From Psychromarinibacter sediminicola (GTDB lineage: Bacteria; Pseudomonadota; Alphaproteobacteria; Rhodobacterales; Rhodobacteraceae): a stretch of DNA of 64,000 bases. The translations under genes and the position numbers were made by a program. Positions within the stretch are counted from its first letter, which is position 1; every line of letters begins with the position of its first letter. The stretch lies in the NCBI RefSeq assembly GCF_029168335.1, contig NZ_JARGYC010000017.1:1-64000 (forward strand), given 5' to 3'. The notes below the pieces were generated by a model. It did no database searches, was not told the origin of the DNA, and saw only the letters and a program-made list of their open reading frames with translations. Positions 1 to 8,417 of the stretch are shown here, one piece after another.

Positions 1-81
1 CACCGGCAAGATGCCGGCGCCCAGCATGAGCCCGGCCCTCAGACGCCGCACCGGCGCAATTGACGAAACTGTTCGTACCAT
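1..81 (-). CDS. N-terminus of an exported protein, cut by the window edge
   Basis: Reading leftwards from an ATG at 81, the 27 visible codons give MVRTVSSIAPVRRLRAGLML followed by GAGILPV: a positively charged start then a hydrophobic stretch, which looks like a signal peptide. A good ribosome binding site (AGGGAGGA) lies 6 bases upstream of the ATG at 86-93. The function cannot be read from this fragment. The neighbours, a GntR-family remnant and a sugar epimerase, would fit a periplasmic binding protein of a sugar or acid transporter, but that is inference only. Confidence 0.5.
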   Translation of the reverse strand, partial: MVRTVSSIAPVRRLRAGLMLGAGILPV

Positions 82-391
82 CTGGATCCTCCCTGTGACC
101 TGCGCCCCGCCAGCCAGGAGCGAACCCTCCGGGCAACTTGGACGCAGAACCAACAGGTATTAGAATAATTTACATTTTTCAACGCCGGATATACATTATT
201 GAGAACGCCATTGATTGTCGTCGATGTCGCAAAGAACGTGCGATCCGCGAAAATCCTCGCGATTGCGCTGAGACAACAAGAATCGAGCCCTGACCAACCC
301 GGGACGTGGCGGAGGAGTGCGCCTTGGAATCATACACGATCTTGCACAGGCTCTTCGGGCGCATTTGCGATTCTAGACATGTTGCTTTCCG
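82..391. other. Intergenic region with an AT-rich patch
   Basis: No gene is supported here. Bases about 155-200 are clearly AT-richer than the surroundings and hold the hexamers AATAAT and ATTATT facing each other, so this is the likely promoter and operator zone for the leftward gene. I could not identify a clean -35/-10 pair. The short reading frames crossing this stretch have no recognisable protein features. Confidence 0.3.
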
Positions 392-784
392 ATGAGTGAT
401 GACATCCGGCATGTCGGAACGGTTAACAGTGCGCCCAGGATGCGCTTGAGCGACACGGTCCGCGAGAACTTCGAGCACCTGACCTCCCGCGGCGACATCG
501 CTTCTGACCGGCGCCTGCCCTCCGATTTGGAACTCGCGGAACGGTTCGAAGTCTCACGCCCCGTAACCGCGGCGCGCTGGCGCGCCTCGGAAATGACGGT
601 GTTGTCGTGTCGCGGCAGGGGTCCGGCTCTTTCGTGCGAAGCCAACGGGACCGTGCGGAGCGTCCGCCGAAGAGCGACCCGCGCCGACGTCCAACGCTGC
701 CGCGAGGTCCGCGCCAGCTTCGTGTCGGCCAGAACTGCGTTGCTCGATCAAATCAATAACGCGCGACAGCGCATGTTCGAAGGG
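392..784 (+). pseudogene. Remnant of a FadR-type GntR transcriptional regulator
   Basis: The first 60 codons encode a typical GntR winged helix (LSDTVRENFEHLTSRGDIAS, then RLPSDLELAERFEVSRP). After about 562 the expected wing continues in another frame, where 574-650 reads ALARLGNDGVVVSRQGSGSF. By about 680 the original frame resumes with ADVQRCREVRASF, the start of the FCD ligand-binding domain. Almost the whole FCD core is then missing, and the sequence jumps to QINNARQRMFEG (about 749-784), which resembles the last residues of this family. So I see two compensating frameshifts and a large internal deletion. The intact ancestor probably controlled the flanking transport or sugar genes. A sequencing error could explain the frameshifts but not the deletion. 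Confidence 0.7.
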
Positions 785-1095
785 AACCGATACATGACCG
801 ATTCAAGCCGACCCACCAATGGCGCCTGGCCGGGCCGCGCTCGGAGTCCGATCGAGCGATCCGGTCCGCGCGTCGCATTGACCGGCGCGTCCGGCTGGGT
901 TGGCGTGCCGTCGAACGGGTCGACCAAGAACGCCGCGACGGCTCCTGGTCATATCCCTGCCGACAATGCCGGAACCCTGGCCGGGCCGGGTACCGAACGG
1001 AAGCGCCCGTCGCCCCTTCCAAGGATCGCCGAGCATCTACCGGGAGGCCGTTTCCGCGCGATCGGACATGACGGCACGGTTTGTCGGCGCCTGCA
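785..1095. other. Gap between regulator remnant and epimerase gene
   Basis: An open frame continues through much of this stretch, but its translation is arginine-, glycine- and serine-rich with no family resemblance, and I take it as non-coding. No clear Shine-Dalgarno sequence precedes the next gene. It may be debris from the same deletion that removed the regulator core. Confidence 0.35.
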
Positions 1096-2019
1096 ATGAG
1101 GGCATTCCGGGCGCACGCGCGACAGCCTGGCTCTGCGCGCCATGTCATTTCCAGCGACAGCATGGAGGCGGTCTTCTGGCCCGAGGCTGGCGGGCGCATG
1201 CTGCGCCTGCGTCATATCGATCACGGCGACCTTCTCGTGCCGCTGGAGGAGCGCTCCATCGACCTGGAAAACTGGCCCAAGGCAGGGGCCTTTCCGCTCT
1301 TTCCGTTTCATAACCGACTGCAGGGGGCCGCCTTCCCCCACGAAGGCCGTCTGATCCGCCTTCGCCCGAATTCGGGGAACGGCATGGATGTCATGCACGG
1401 TCCAGCCCATCGCCGGCCCTGGGTGACCTCCGACATGGGCGGTGATTTCCTCGAGATGAGACTGGAGTATCGCGCTGACGACTCGTGGCCCTTTGATTTC
1501 ACGGCCATTCAGCGGTTCGAGCTGCACGGGAATAACCTCTCGGTGGCCTTGAGGCTAACGAATACGGGGGGTGCGGCCATGCCTTGCGGCATGGGCTGGC
1601 ATCCGTACTTCCGATCGTGCAGCCGCAAGAGGATTCGCACCAACGCATGTCGCCAATGGAAACTCGCGGGCGGTTCGGACCTGCCGGAACAACTGGCTCG
1701 TCATGCCGGGACCGGAGAGGTCGCGATCGAGAGCGGACAAACGCTGCACTTTTCCGATTGGACCGAAGCAGCTGCCCTTGTCGGCGATGGTGCCAGCATG
1801 AGGATAACGGCCGATACCGGCATGTCACACCTCGTGATACACCTGAAAGGCGACTACCTGTGCATCGAGCCCGCCTCCCATGTGGCCGGTGCATTTGCGG
1901 ATCTGCCGAACGCATCGAGCGACTTCGGATTACGTATCCTCGCGCCGGGCGATAGCCTGTCCGGTACGTTCAGAGTGGACGTGGAGTCGCCTCCGCCGGG
2001 CTCCGATCTTTCGGGGTAA
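1096..2019 (+). CDS. Aldose 1-epimerase (galactose mutarotase) family protein
   Basis: This enzyme family interconverts alpha and beta anomers of free sugars in the cytoplasm. With the ATG at 1096 the product is 307 residues. Family signatures are visible: HNRL at about 72-75, the HG of MHGPAHRRPW near 101, GWHPYF with the catalytic acid histidine near 169, and the catalytic base glutamate in CIEPASH near 258. The start is uncertain: an in-frame TTG at 1081 and ATG at 1162 are alternatives and none has a good ribosome binding site. The sequence looks slightly less GC-rich than the genes to its right. It may belong with the truncated exported protein and dead GntR regulator as a sugar-use locus. 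The family call is firm; the substrate is unknown. Confidence 0.8.
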   Translation: MRAFRAHARQPGSARHVISSDSMEAVFWPEAGGRMLRLRHIDHGDLLVPLEERSIDLENWPKAGAFPLFPFHNRLQGAAFPHEGRLIRLRPNSGNGMDVMHGPAHRRPWVTSDMGGDFLEMRLEYRADDSWPFDFTAIQRFELHGNNLSVALRLTNTGGAAMPCGMGWHPYFRSCSRKRIRTNACRQWKLAGGSDLPEQLARHAGTGEVAIESGQTLHFSDWTEAAALVGDGASMRITADTGMSHLVIHLKGDYLCIEPASHVAGAFADLPNASSDFGLRILAPGDSLSGTFRVDVESPPPGSDLSG

Positions 2020-2091
2020 GACCGGAGCCATCGCTCTATCTGGGTGCTGCATGTCGACTGGGCTCAGGGCCCGTTCATTCTCATTGCGTCG

Positions 2092-4029
2092 TCAGGCCTC
2101 CTCCAGATGCCGCTCGGCCACTGCGGCGGTCAGGAACCCGTCGAAATAGGCGGCAAGCTCCGCATAGCCGTCGAGCGGCAGGACCGTCGCGACATACTGA
2201 TCGGGCCGCACCACGACGATGGCGCCCCGGGACCGGTCGATGCCGCGCGCGTCGAAGATGTCGGGGCCGTGCTTGAGGTCCGGGCAGAACATCTTTTCGT
2301 AGTCCTTCAGCCCGAACTTTCCCTTCCGCGGCTTCAGCATCTCCGGCATCGCCTCGACATCGAGGTCGCGGTAGGGCTGCTGGAAGATGGCGCGCAGGTC
2401 GAAGACGGCGTCGGGATCGGCAGCTTTCGGCGTGTATTTCACGACCGGCGAGTCGGGCGCGGTGGCGAGCGCGTCGCACAGCCGCGCGATGCCAGACCCC
2501 TCGGCCGCGGGATGGTCCCCGTCCGCGAAGGCGTAGAGGCGCCAGCGGCCGTCCGCCTCGTGCACATGGCCCAGATGCATGCGTTTCGCGTCGCCCAGCC
2601 GCACCACCGGGGCCGAGTGGAAGCGGGTGCCGACCTGGAAACCCTGCGCAAGCTGCTGGTGCCGTCCGTCGCCGGTCAGCACCGACGGCGCATAGACCGT
2701 CGCCGTGCCGGCGGTGTAGCGGCCGTGCTGCTGGAAATACGCCTGCACCTCCTGCGGGTCGACGCCCTCGCTTTCGGGGTCGTTCGGATCCTTCAGCGGC
2801 GCGCTCAGCATCTTCGCCCATTCCCGGTCGAAGTCAATCAGGGTCTTGGCGATGGCCTGCCGCTCGGCCGAGTAGGTGTGGAGGAACTCCGGCGCCGCCT
2901 GGTCGCGCAGCACCGCCGCCAGCTTCCAGCCCAGGTTGAAGGTGTCCTGCATCGACACGTTCATCCCCTGGCCGGCCTTCGGGCTGTGGGTGTGGCAGGC
3001 GTCGCCCGCGATGAAGACATGCGGCGCGCGGTCCTCGCCCGGCGGCACGTCGTCGAACTTGTCGGTCAGCCGCTGGCCGATCTCGTAGACCGACCACCAG
3101 GCCACGTCCTTCACCTCCAGCGAGTAGGGATGGAACACCTTCTGCGCGGCGCCGATCATCTGGTCCAGCGTGATGTTGCGTGCCTTCACCCGCTCGTGCG
3201 CCGCCAGCTCGTCGAGCTCCACGTAGATCCGCACCAGATACCCGCCCTCGCGCGGGATCAGCACGATCGAGCCGCCGTCCTTCGACTGGATCACGTTCTT
3301 CAGCCGGATGTCGGGGAAGTCCGTGACGGCCAGCACGTCCATCACGCCCCAGGCCTGGTTCGCCGCGTCGCCCTTCAGCACCCCGCCCAGCGAGGCGCGC
3401 ACCGCGCTGCGGGCGCCATCGCAGCCGACGACGTATTTCGCGCGCACCGCCTCGATCTCGCCCGCATGGTCGGGATCGGTCCGCTCCAGCCGCACGGTCA
3501 CGGGATGCGTGCCCTCGCCCACGGTCAGATCCAGCAGGCGGCGGGAGTAGTCGGGCGTCAGCCGGCTGGCCGAGTTGCGCATCTGTTCGAGGTAGAACTC
3601 GTGCACCCGCGCCTGGTTCAGGATCACATGCGGGAATTCCGACAGCCCGTCCTCGACGTCCTGGATGCGGCCGCTGCGGACGATGCGGTCGGGATTCTCG
3701 GCGTCGGGCTTCCAGAAGGCGACCTCGTTCACCCAGTAGGCTTCCTTCTCCAGCTTCTCGGCGAAGCCGAAGGCCTGGAACATCTCCATCGATCGGCAGG
3801 CGACGCCGTCGGCCTGGCCCAGCTCCAGCGGGCCGTCCTTCGCCTCGACGATGCGGGTCGAGATGTCGGGAAACCGCGCCATCTGCGCCGCCAGCGTCAG
3901 GCCCGCGGGACCGCAGCCGACGATCAGCACGTCTAGCGTCTCGGGCAGCGCATCGCTCTGCCGCGGCTCGTGGTCCAGCTTCGCGACATGCGGGTCGCCC
4001 ACGTGAAAGCCGTTGAGGTGAAATTGCAT
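2092..4029 (-). CDS. mobA: 3-hydroxybenzoate 4-monooxygenase (FAD-dependent aromatic hydroxylase)
   Basis: The enzyme uses NADPH and oxygen to convert 3-hydroxybenzoate to protocatechuate, feeding ring cleavage. The 645-residue product has an FAD-binding GCGPAG at 38-43, the GCDGARSAVR motif at 202-211, the flavin-ribityl motif GDACHTHSPKAGQG from 342, and a C-terminal thioredoxin-like domain from about 450 typical of the phenol hydroxylase group. The N-terminus MQFHLNGF and the stretch GVMDVLAVTDFPD closely match my memory of Comamonas testosteroni MobA. A strong site (AGGAGGAGG) precedes the ATG. The gene is divergent from a MarR-type regulator, the same arrangement as mobA-mobR in Comamonas. 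No protocatechuate ring-cleavage genes are in the window. A related phenol-type hydroxylase with another substrate remains possible. Confidence 0.85.
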   Translation of the reverse strand: MQFHLNGFHVGDPHVAKLDHEPRQSDALPETLDVLIVGCGPAGLTLAAQMARFPDISTRIVEAKDGPLELGQADGVACRSMEMFQAFGFAEKLEKEAYWVNEVAFWKPDAENPDRIVRSGRIQDVEDGLSEFPHVILNQARVHEFYLEQMRNSASRLTPDYSRRLLDLTVGEGTHPVTVRLERTDPDHAGEIEAVRAKYVVGCDGARSAVRASLGGVLKGDAANQAWGVMDVLAVTDFPDIRLKNVIQSKDGGSIVLIPREGGYLVRIYVELDELAAHERVKARNITLDQMIGAAQKVFHPYSLEVKDVAWWSVYEIGQRLTDKFDDVPPGEDRAPHVFIAGDACHTHSPKAGQGMNVSMQDTFNLGWKLAAVLRDQAAPEFLHTYSAERQAIAKTLIDFDREWAKMLSAPLKDPNDPESEGVDPQEVQAYFQQHGRYTAGTATVYAPSVLTGDGRHQQLAQGFQVGTRFHSAPVVRLGDAKRMHLGHVHEADGRWRLYAFADGDHPAAEGSGIARLCDALATAPDSPVVKYTPKAADPDAVFDLRAIFQQPYRDLDVEAMPEMLKPRKGKFGLKDYEKMFCPDLKHGPDIFDARGIDRSRGAIVVVRPDQYVATVLPLDGYAELAAYFDGFLTAAVAERHLEEA

Positions 4030-4060
4030 GGCCGGGCCCTCCTCCTGCCGAAACGGTATT

Positions 4061-4094
4061 TACTTAGCATGCTGATTATAAGTATGCTTGTCAA
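4061..4094. promoter_or_regulatory. Probable MarR/MobR operator and mobA promoter
   Basis: The 89-bp gap between the divergent genes holds an AT-rich nested inverted repeat: TACTTA at 4061-4066 with TAAGTA at 4079-4084, and AGCAT at 4066-4070 with ATGCT at 4084-4088. The octamer AGCATGCT at 4066-4073 is itself a palindrome. A perfect TTGACA -35 box reads leftwards at 4094-4089, and its expected -10 position falls inside the inverted repeat. MarR proteins bind such palindromes as dimers, so aromatic ligands likely relieve repression of mobA. Confidence 0.6.
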
Positions 4095-4118
4095 TATCCG
4101 AACGGAGCCGGGGCTGAC

Positions 4119-4613
4119 ATGAGGACAACCAACGACATGCCGGGGCACCTGGTGCGCCGGTTCCAGCAGGCGGCGGTGGCGATCTTCTACCGGGAGGTTG
4201 CCGCCACGGGGTACGACCTGTCGCCGGTGCAATTCGCGGCGCTGACGGCGGTGCGGGACAATCCGGGCATCGACCAGGCGACGCTGGCGGGGCTGATCGC
4301 CTATGACCGGACGACCATCGGCGGCGTCGTCGACCGGCTGGTGCAGAAGGGGTTTCTGGAGCGCAAGCACAGCGCGCGCGACCGCCGGGCGCGGGTCCTG
4401 AGGCTGACCGCGACGGGGCAGGGCGCGCTGCAACGGATCGAGCCGGCGGTCGAAGAGGCGCAGCGGGTGATGCTGCAGGGGCTGGACGCGGAGGAGGCGG
4501 CGCAGTTCATGGCGCTGTTGCGCAAGGCGCTGGGGGCCGTGAACGAGTTGAGCCGGGCACCGCTGAAGGAGGTGAAGCGCCCGCCCGCCGCGCCGGAGCA
4601 GCCGGGCGGCTAG
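4119..4613 (+). CDS. MarR-family transcriptional regulator (MobR-like)
   Basis: The product has 164 residues, normal for MarR repressors. It shows the winged-helix core: a recognition-helix region around DRTTIGGVVDRLVQKGFLER and the wing DRRARVLRLTATG. The last 20 residues are a proline-rich tail beyond the usual family end. It is transcribed away from mobA, starting 90 bp from it. By comparison with Comamonas MobR it probably represses mobA until 3-hydroxybenzoate binds. GGAGCCGGGG upstream of the ATG is an acceptable ribosome binding site. The target assignment is from gene context, not from the protein itself. Confidence 0.85.
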   Translation: MRTTNDMPGHLVRRFQQAAVAIFYREVAATGYDLSPVQFAALTAVRDNPGIDQATLAGLIAYDRTTIGGVVDRLVQKGFLERKHSARDRRARVLRLTATGQGALQRIEPAVEEAQRVMLQGLDAEEAAQFMALLRKALGAVNELSRAPLKEVKRPPAAPEQPGG

Positions 4614-4775
4614 GCCGCATAGGCGACCATCGCAGGGGCTATTGCACGGGCCATCGCACGGGTCCCGGAGGCATCGCGGCGCGGGCTGACTGCGCCGTGG
4701 CCGGGCGCCTGCCTCGGGAACCGACCCGTCGTCACGACTGGAGCGCTCGAAGAGCCCCCCGAAGCCTACCCGCCG

Positions 4776-5459
4776 TCAGCTTCCCGCGGCGAACTCGCGC
4801 GCCTGGCCGACCCAGTCGTCGCGGGTGGCGCGTCCGTTGACGCCGGGCAGCGAGCTGTCGACCCAACTCACCTCGGCCGGCGTCCAGGCGGCGATCTGGT
4901 CGAAGTGATAGATGCCGGCCTCGTTCAGATGTTGCTCCAGCTTCGGCCCGATCCCGGTGATCCGCTTGAGGTTGTCCGCCTGCCCGCCGCGCGGGGCATC
5001 CAGCGTCGCGGGCTTGTGCTCGTCCTCCGATACCGCCGCGTCGGCGGGCGACTTCGTTTCGGTGGCGGCCGGTGCAGGCTCCGGCGCGGGGGCGGGCGCG
5101 TCGGGCGCCTTCGGCCTCTCCGGCTCGGCCTGCGCCGGGGCCGACGTTTCCGGCCGCTCCGCCTCGGCCGGCGCGGCGCGGTCGGGCGCGGCGGCCGGGT
5201 CCGGCGGCGCGGGCGCGGGGTCGCGCGTGGTCGTCGTGTCGTCGGGCTTGAAGGGGGCCGGGTCGACCGGGCCGCGCAGGATATCGCCGCCGCCGGAACT
5301 CCGGATCTTCTCGCGCCGCCAGAACAGCACGGCGATGCCACCGACCAGCCCCAAAAGAACCGAGGCGCCAAAGCCGGCCCCGAGGATCAAGGCGAGAAAG
5401 AAGATCACGACCGCGGCCGCGCCGGCTTGTATGAGGGCTTGCTGTTGCAGATTGAACAT
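4776..5459 (-). CDS. Membrane-anchored helix-hairpin-helix protein
   Basis: The 227-residue product starts MFNLQQQALIQAGAAAV and has one or two hydrophobic segments within residues 10-48. A long alanine-, proline- and glutamate-rich linker follows (about 60-160). The last 65 residues are a helix-hairpin-helix-like domain (DNLKRITGIGPKLEQHL, then TPAEVSWVDSSLPG). The same C-terminal module is seen at the end of some alphaproteobacterial NuoE and ribosomal proteins; its role is unclear. The start was chosen because the membrane segment follows directly and AGGGAG lies upstream. The frame is open further up to an ATG at 5819 with a much better AGGAGG site, which would add 120 low-complexity residues. 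Confidence 0.65.
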   Translation of the reverse strand: MFNLQQQALIQAGAAAVVIFFLALILGAGFGASVLLGLVGGIAVLFWRREKIRSSGGGDILRGPVDPAPFKPDDTTTTRDPAPAPPDPAAAPDRAAPAEAERPETSAPAQAEPERPKAPDAPAPAPEPAPAATETKSPADAAVSEDEHKPATLDAPRGGQADNLKRITGIGPKLEQHLNEAGIYHFDQIAAWTPAEVSWVDSSLPGVNGRATRDDWVGQAREFAAGS

Positions 5460-5895
5460 GAACGGGGCTCCCTGAAGTCTACGTTTTTTCTGTTTGCGCG
5501 GGCGCGCGCCCCCTCCAGGACACGTGGTCTTCGCCCGCCGGTGCGCGGGGCGCCCGCCTGGCATGGCACGGGCGCCTCCGGCCGCCCCGTCCCCCTCCCG
5601 GGGACAGGAAGAAGGCCGCCCGCGCGGCCGCCCGCGCCGGCGTCTCCTCGTGCGCAAGATGCCCGAGGCCGGGCATTCGCACAACATGAGCGTGCAGAGG
5701 CCGGGTTGCGGCGCGGCCGGAGGTGTCGGGCGGACCGGCCGGATCGGGGGCCGCCGATCACCAGATGGGCAGGTGCCGAATTCTGCGGCAGCCGGGCCCG
5801 CGGGGCCTCGATGCGCCATAGCCGTATCCTCCTGCGCGGCCTTGGATGCGGTCGCCATCCTGCCTAGCTTGGGCTCAAGACAAGGAGTTCCCCGC
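5460..5895. other. 436-bp gap, very GC-rich, no convincing gene
   Basis: Both flanking genes read away from this region, so it should hold two promoters. The leftward frame open across it encodes a proline- and arginine-rich string with no domain. One notable feature is AGGAGG at 5828-5833 (minus strand), 8 bases before the ATG at 5819. AAGGAG at 5882-5887 is the ribosome binding site of the rightward gene. Confidence 0.4.
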
Positions 5896-6900
5896 ATGTA
5901 TCACTATTCGCTGCTCGACCTGTCGCCGGTGCCGGAAGGCGGCACCGCGGCGGATGCGCTGTCCAATACCGTCGCCCTCGCGAAGGCGGCCGAGCGGGCG
6001 GGCTATCACCGCTTCTGGCTGGCCGAGCATCACAACATGCCCGGCATCGCCAGCGCCGCGACGGCGGTGGTGATCGGGCGCGTCGCGTCCGAGACCTCCA
6101 CCATCCGCGTGGGGGCGGGCGGCGTGATGCTGCCCAACCACGCGCCGCTGGTGATCGCCGAGCAGTTCGGGACGCTGGAGACGATGTATCCCGGCCGCAT
6201 CGACCTCGGCCTCGGCCGCGCGCCGGGGACCGACATGGCGACGGCGCGGGCGCTGCGGCGGCACATGGTGCAGGAGGACAGCTTCCCGCAGGATGTCGTG
6301 GAATTGCTGCAGTATCTCAACGAGACCGACGAGGCCGCCCGCATCCGGGCCATTCCGGGGCTGGGAACGCATGTGCCGGTGTGGATTCTCGGCTCCAGCC
6401 TCTACGGCGCGCAGCTCGCGGCGCATCTGGGTCTGCCCTATGCCTTCGCCTCGCATTTCGCCCCGGCGATGCTGGAACAGGCGCTGACCGTTTACCGCGA
6501 GAGCTTCCGGCCCACCGGCGCACTGGCGCATCCCTACGCGATGATGGCCGCCGGCGTCTGCGCGGCGGAGACCGATGCCGAGGCAGCGTACCTGCGCTCG
6601 TCGCAGATCCTGTCCTTCGCGCGGCTGCGCTCCGGCCGGCCGGGCAAGCTGCCGCCGCCGGTGGAGAACGTGCGCGACCAGATCCCCGAGGCCGTGCTGG
6701 CGCAGGTGGACGAGGCGATGTCCTGTTCGGCCACCGGCTCGCCCGAGACGGTGCGGCGGCGGCTGGGCGAGCTGGTGGACCGCTACCGGCCCGACGAACT
6801 GATGGTGACGGGGATGATCCACGACCCGGCGGCGCGCGTGCGCTCGTTCGAGATCGCGGCGGAGGCGCTCGGCGACATCCAGGTGAAGGCGGCGGCGTGA
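5896..6900 (+). CDS. Luciferase-like flavin-dependent monooxygenase (LLM class, MsnO8-like)
   Basis: Proteins of this class use reduced flavin and oxygen to oxidise small organic substrates in the cytoplasm. The 334-residue product begins [15 protein letters not shown] and carries typical family segments: [39 protein letters not shown] and [12 protein letters not shown]-like [11 protein letters not shown] near 110-120, and [13 protein letters not shown]-like [12 protein letters not shown] near the end. The ATG was chosen over a far upstream in-frame start because AAGGAG lies 9 bases before it and the family begins here. It stands alone. The substrate cannot be told. Confidence 0.85.
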   Translation: MYHYSLLDLSPVPEGGTAADALSNTVALAKAAERAGYHRFWLAEHHNMPGIASAATAVVIGRVASETSTIRVGAGGVMLPNHAPLVIAEQFGTLETMYPGRIDLGLGRAPGTDMATARALRRHMVQEDSFPQDVVELLQYLNETDEAARIRAIPGLGTHVPVWILGSSLYGAQLAAHLGLPYAFASHFAPAMLEQALTVYRESFRPTGALAHPYAMMAAGVCAAETDAEAAYLRSSQILSFARLRSGRPGKLPPPVENVRDQIPEAVLAQVDEAMSCSATGSPETVRRRLGELVDRYRPDELMVTGMIHDPAARVRSFEIAAEALGDIQVKAAA

Positions 6901-6939
6901 CGGCGCGATCAGGGGCGCTCGGACAGGCCGTGCCGCCGC

Positions 6940-7563
6940 CTACGCCGCGTCGGCCGCCCGGTACTTCGCGATGAACTCGTCGATGTACAGCCGCCGGATG
7001 TCCGGCAGCGCGGCGCGCAGCGCGTCGTGGCTCCAGTCCCACCAGGCGATGGCCTGCAGCGCCTCGGCCTGGTCCTCGCTGAACCGCCGCCGGATGGCCC
7101 AGGCCGGCACCCCGCCGACGATGGTATAGGGCGCCACGTCCTTCGACACCACGGCCCCCGCGCCCACCACCGCGCCGTCGCCGATGGTCACGCCGGGCAG
7201 CACCGTCACCCCGTGCCCGATCCAGACGTCGTGGCCGATGGTCACCCAATGGTCGCGGCGCCACTGGAAGAAGTCGGCGTCGTCCTCGCCCAGGTCGAAC
7301 ATCGCGGCGCGGTAGGTGAAGTGATGCTGCGCCGCGCGCCAGGTGGCGTGGTTGCCCGGGTTGATCCGGGCGCCCTGCGCGATGGAGCAGAACTTGCCGA
7401 TGGTCGCCCAGACGGCGGAGCTGTCGGAGACGATATAGGAGTAGTCCCCCAGCGCCACCTCGCGCAGGGACACGCGGGCATAGACCTCGGTCCATCGACC
7501 GATGGTGCAGTCGACGACGCTGGCCGTCTCGTGGACCGTCGGGGTTTCGCTCAGCCTTTTCAT
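6940..7563 (-). CDS. Phosphonate-metabolism left-handed beta-helix acetyltransferase
   Basis: The 207-residue product is a hexapeptide-repeat (left-handed beta-helix) acyltransferase: repeats such as VVDCTIGRWTEV, IGHDVWIGHGVTVLPGVTIG and GAVVGAGAVVSKDV run through residues 17-155. It matches the type found in phosphonate operons near phnM, which I recall as TIGR03308. It may acetylate an aminoalkylphosphonate, in analogy with PhnO, but that activity is not proven for the family. Its ATG overlaps the stop of the upstream phnE by 4 bp (ATGA), so it is the last gene of the phnCDEE operon. It is not homologous to the GNAT-type PhnO of E. coli. Confidence 0.8.
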   Translation of the reverse strand: MKRLSETPTVHETASVVDCTIGRWTEVYARVSLREVALGDYSYIVSDSSAVWATIGKFCSIAQGARINPGNHATWRAAQHHFTYRAAMFDLGEDDADFFQWRRDHWVTIGHDVWIGHGVTVLPGVTIGDGAVVGAGAVVSKDVAPYTIVGGVPAWAIRRRFSEDQAEALQAIAWWDWSHDALRAALPDIRRLYIDEFIAKYRAADAA

Positions 7564-8417
7564 CGCGTGCCCTCGTGCCGGCCGATGATGCGGCTGCGGA
7601 TCAGGCCGGACAGGTAGTCGATCACGTAGACCATGGCGATGATCAGGAAGATGATCGACCAGGCCTCGTCCCAGCGATAGGCCGAGATGCGGTCGGACAG
7701 CAGAAACCCGATGCCGCCGGCCCCGACGATGCCGAGGATGGTGCCCGAGCGCACGTTGGACTCGAAGTTGTAGAGCAGCACCGACAGGATCACCGGCATC
7801 ACCTGCGGCATCGTCCCGTAGCGGATCTGCTGCAGCCGCGAGCCGCCGGCGGCCCTCACCCCCTCCACCGGCTTGTCCGACGTGTTCTCGATGGCCTCCG
7901 AGAACAGCTTGGAAAAGGTGCCGATCTCGCTGACCGCGATGGCCAGGATGCCGGGCAGCGGGCCGAGCCCGAAGGCGCGGATGAAGATCAGCGCGAGGAT
8001 CAGCGTCTCGAACGCCCGGATGATGTCATAGCCGCGGCGCACGCCCAGCCGCAGAGGCGACAGCCGGTTGATGTTCTTGGCGCCCAGGAACGACAGCGGA
8101 AAGGCGACGATGGCGCCCAGCAGCGTGCCGAGAAAGGCCATGGACAGCGTCTCGCCCAGCCCTTCGAGGATCGGCGCGAAGGCGGCCCAGCTCTTCCAGA
8201 CATGCGGCGGGAACATGAAGCCCAGCACGTCGCCGAAGCGCAGGATGCCGGTCCAGATCCGGGCGGGCGCGAAGTTGAACGCCCAGAGGCAGTAGAGAAA
8301 CAGCCCGGCGAACAGCGTCCAGAGCGCCCAGCGGCGCAGGCGCACGGGCAGGGCGGCGCGGAAGGCCAGCGGGTGCGCCGCGCGGGCGGCGGCGATGCGG
8401 TCGGGGGTCATGGTCAT
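7560..8417 (-). CDS. phnE: Phosphonate ABC transporter permease PhnE (second copy)
   Basis: This is one of two inner-membrane permease subunits of a phosphonate importer. The 285-residue product has about six membrane segments and the cytoplasmic coupling loop with EGVRAAGGSRLQQIRYGTMP, which contacts the ATPase PhnC. Start and stop overlap both neighbours by 4 bp (ATGA), so translation is coupled through the operon. Two adjacent phnE genes are common in alphaproteobacteria, and the two products probably form a heterodimeric channel. Confidence 0.9.
   Translation of the reverse strand: MTMTPDRIAAARAAHPLAFRAALPVRLRRWALWTLFAGLFLYCLWAFNFAPARIWTGILRFGDVLGFMFPPHVWKSWAAFAPILEGLGETLSMAFLGTLLGAIVAFPLSFLGAKNINRLSPLRLGVRRGYDIIRAFETLILALIFIRAFGLGPLPGILAIAVSEIGTFSKLFSEAIENTSDKPVEGVRAAGGSRLQQIRYGTMPQVMPVILSVLLYNFESNVRSGTILGIVGAGGIGFLLSDRISAYRWDEAWSIIFLIIAMVYVIDYLSGLIRSRIIGRHEGTR

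Noticed and set aside
785-1099. Continuation of the GntR frame as a 235-residue protein
   Set aside because: After the FCD-end motif the sequence has no likeness to any family, and the domain core is missing, so the frame is treated as a decayed gene plus non-coding DNA.
2044-3936. 630-codon plus-strand open frame opposite mobA
   Set aside because: Antisense to a clearly recognised enzyme; its translation is rich in Arg, His, Val and Gly with no domain. High GC content leaves long shadow frames open.
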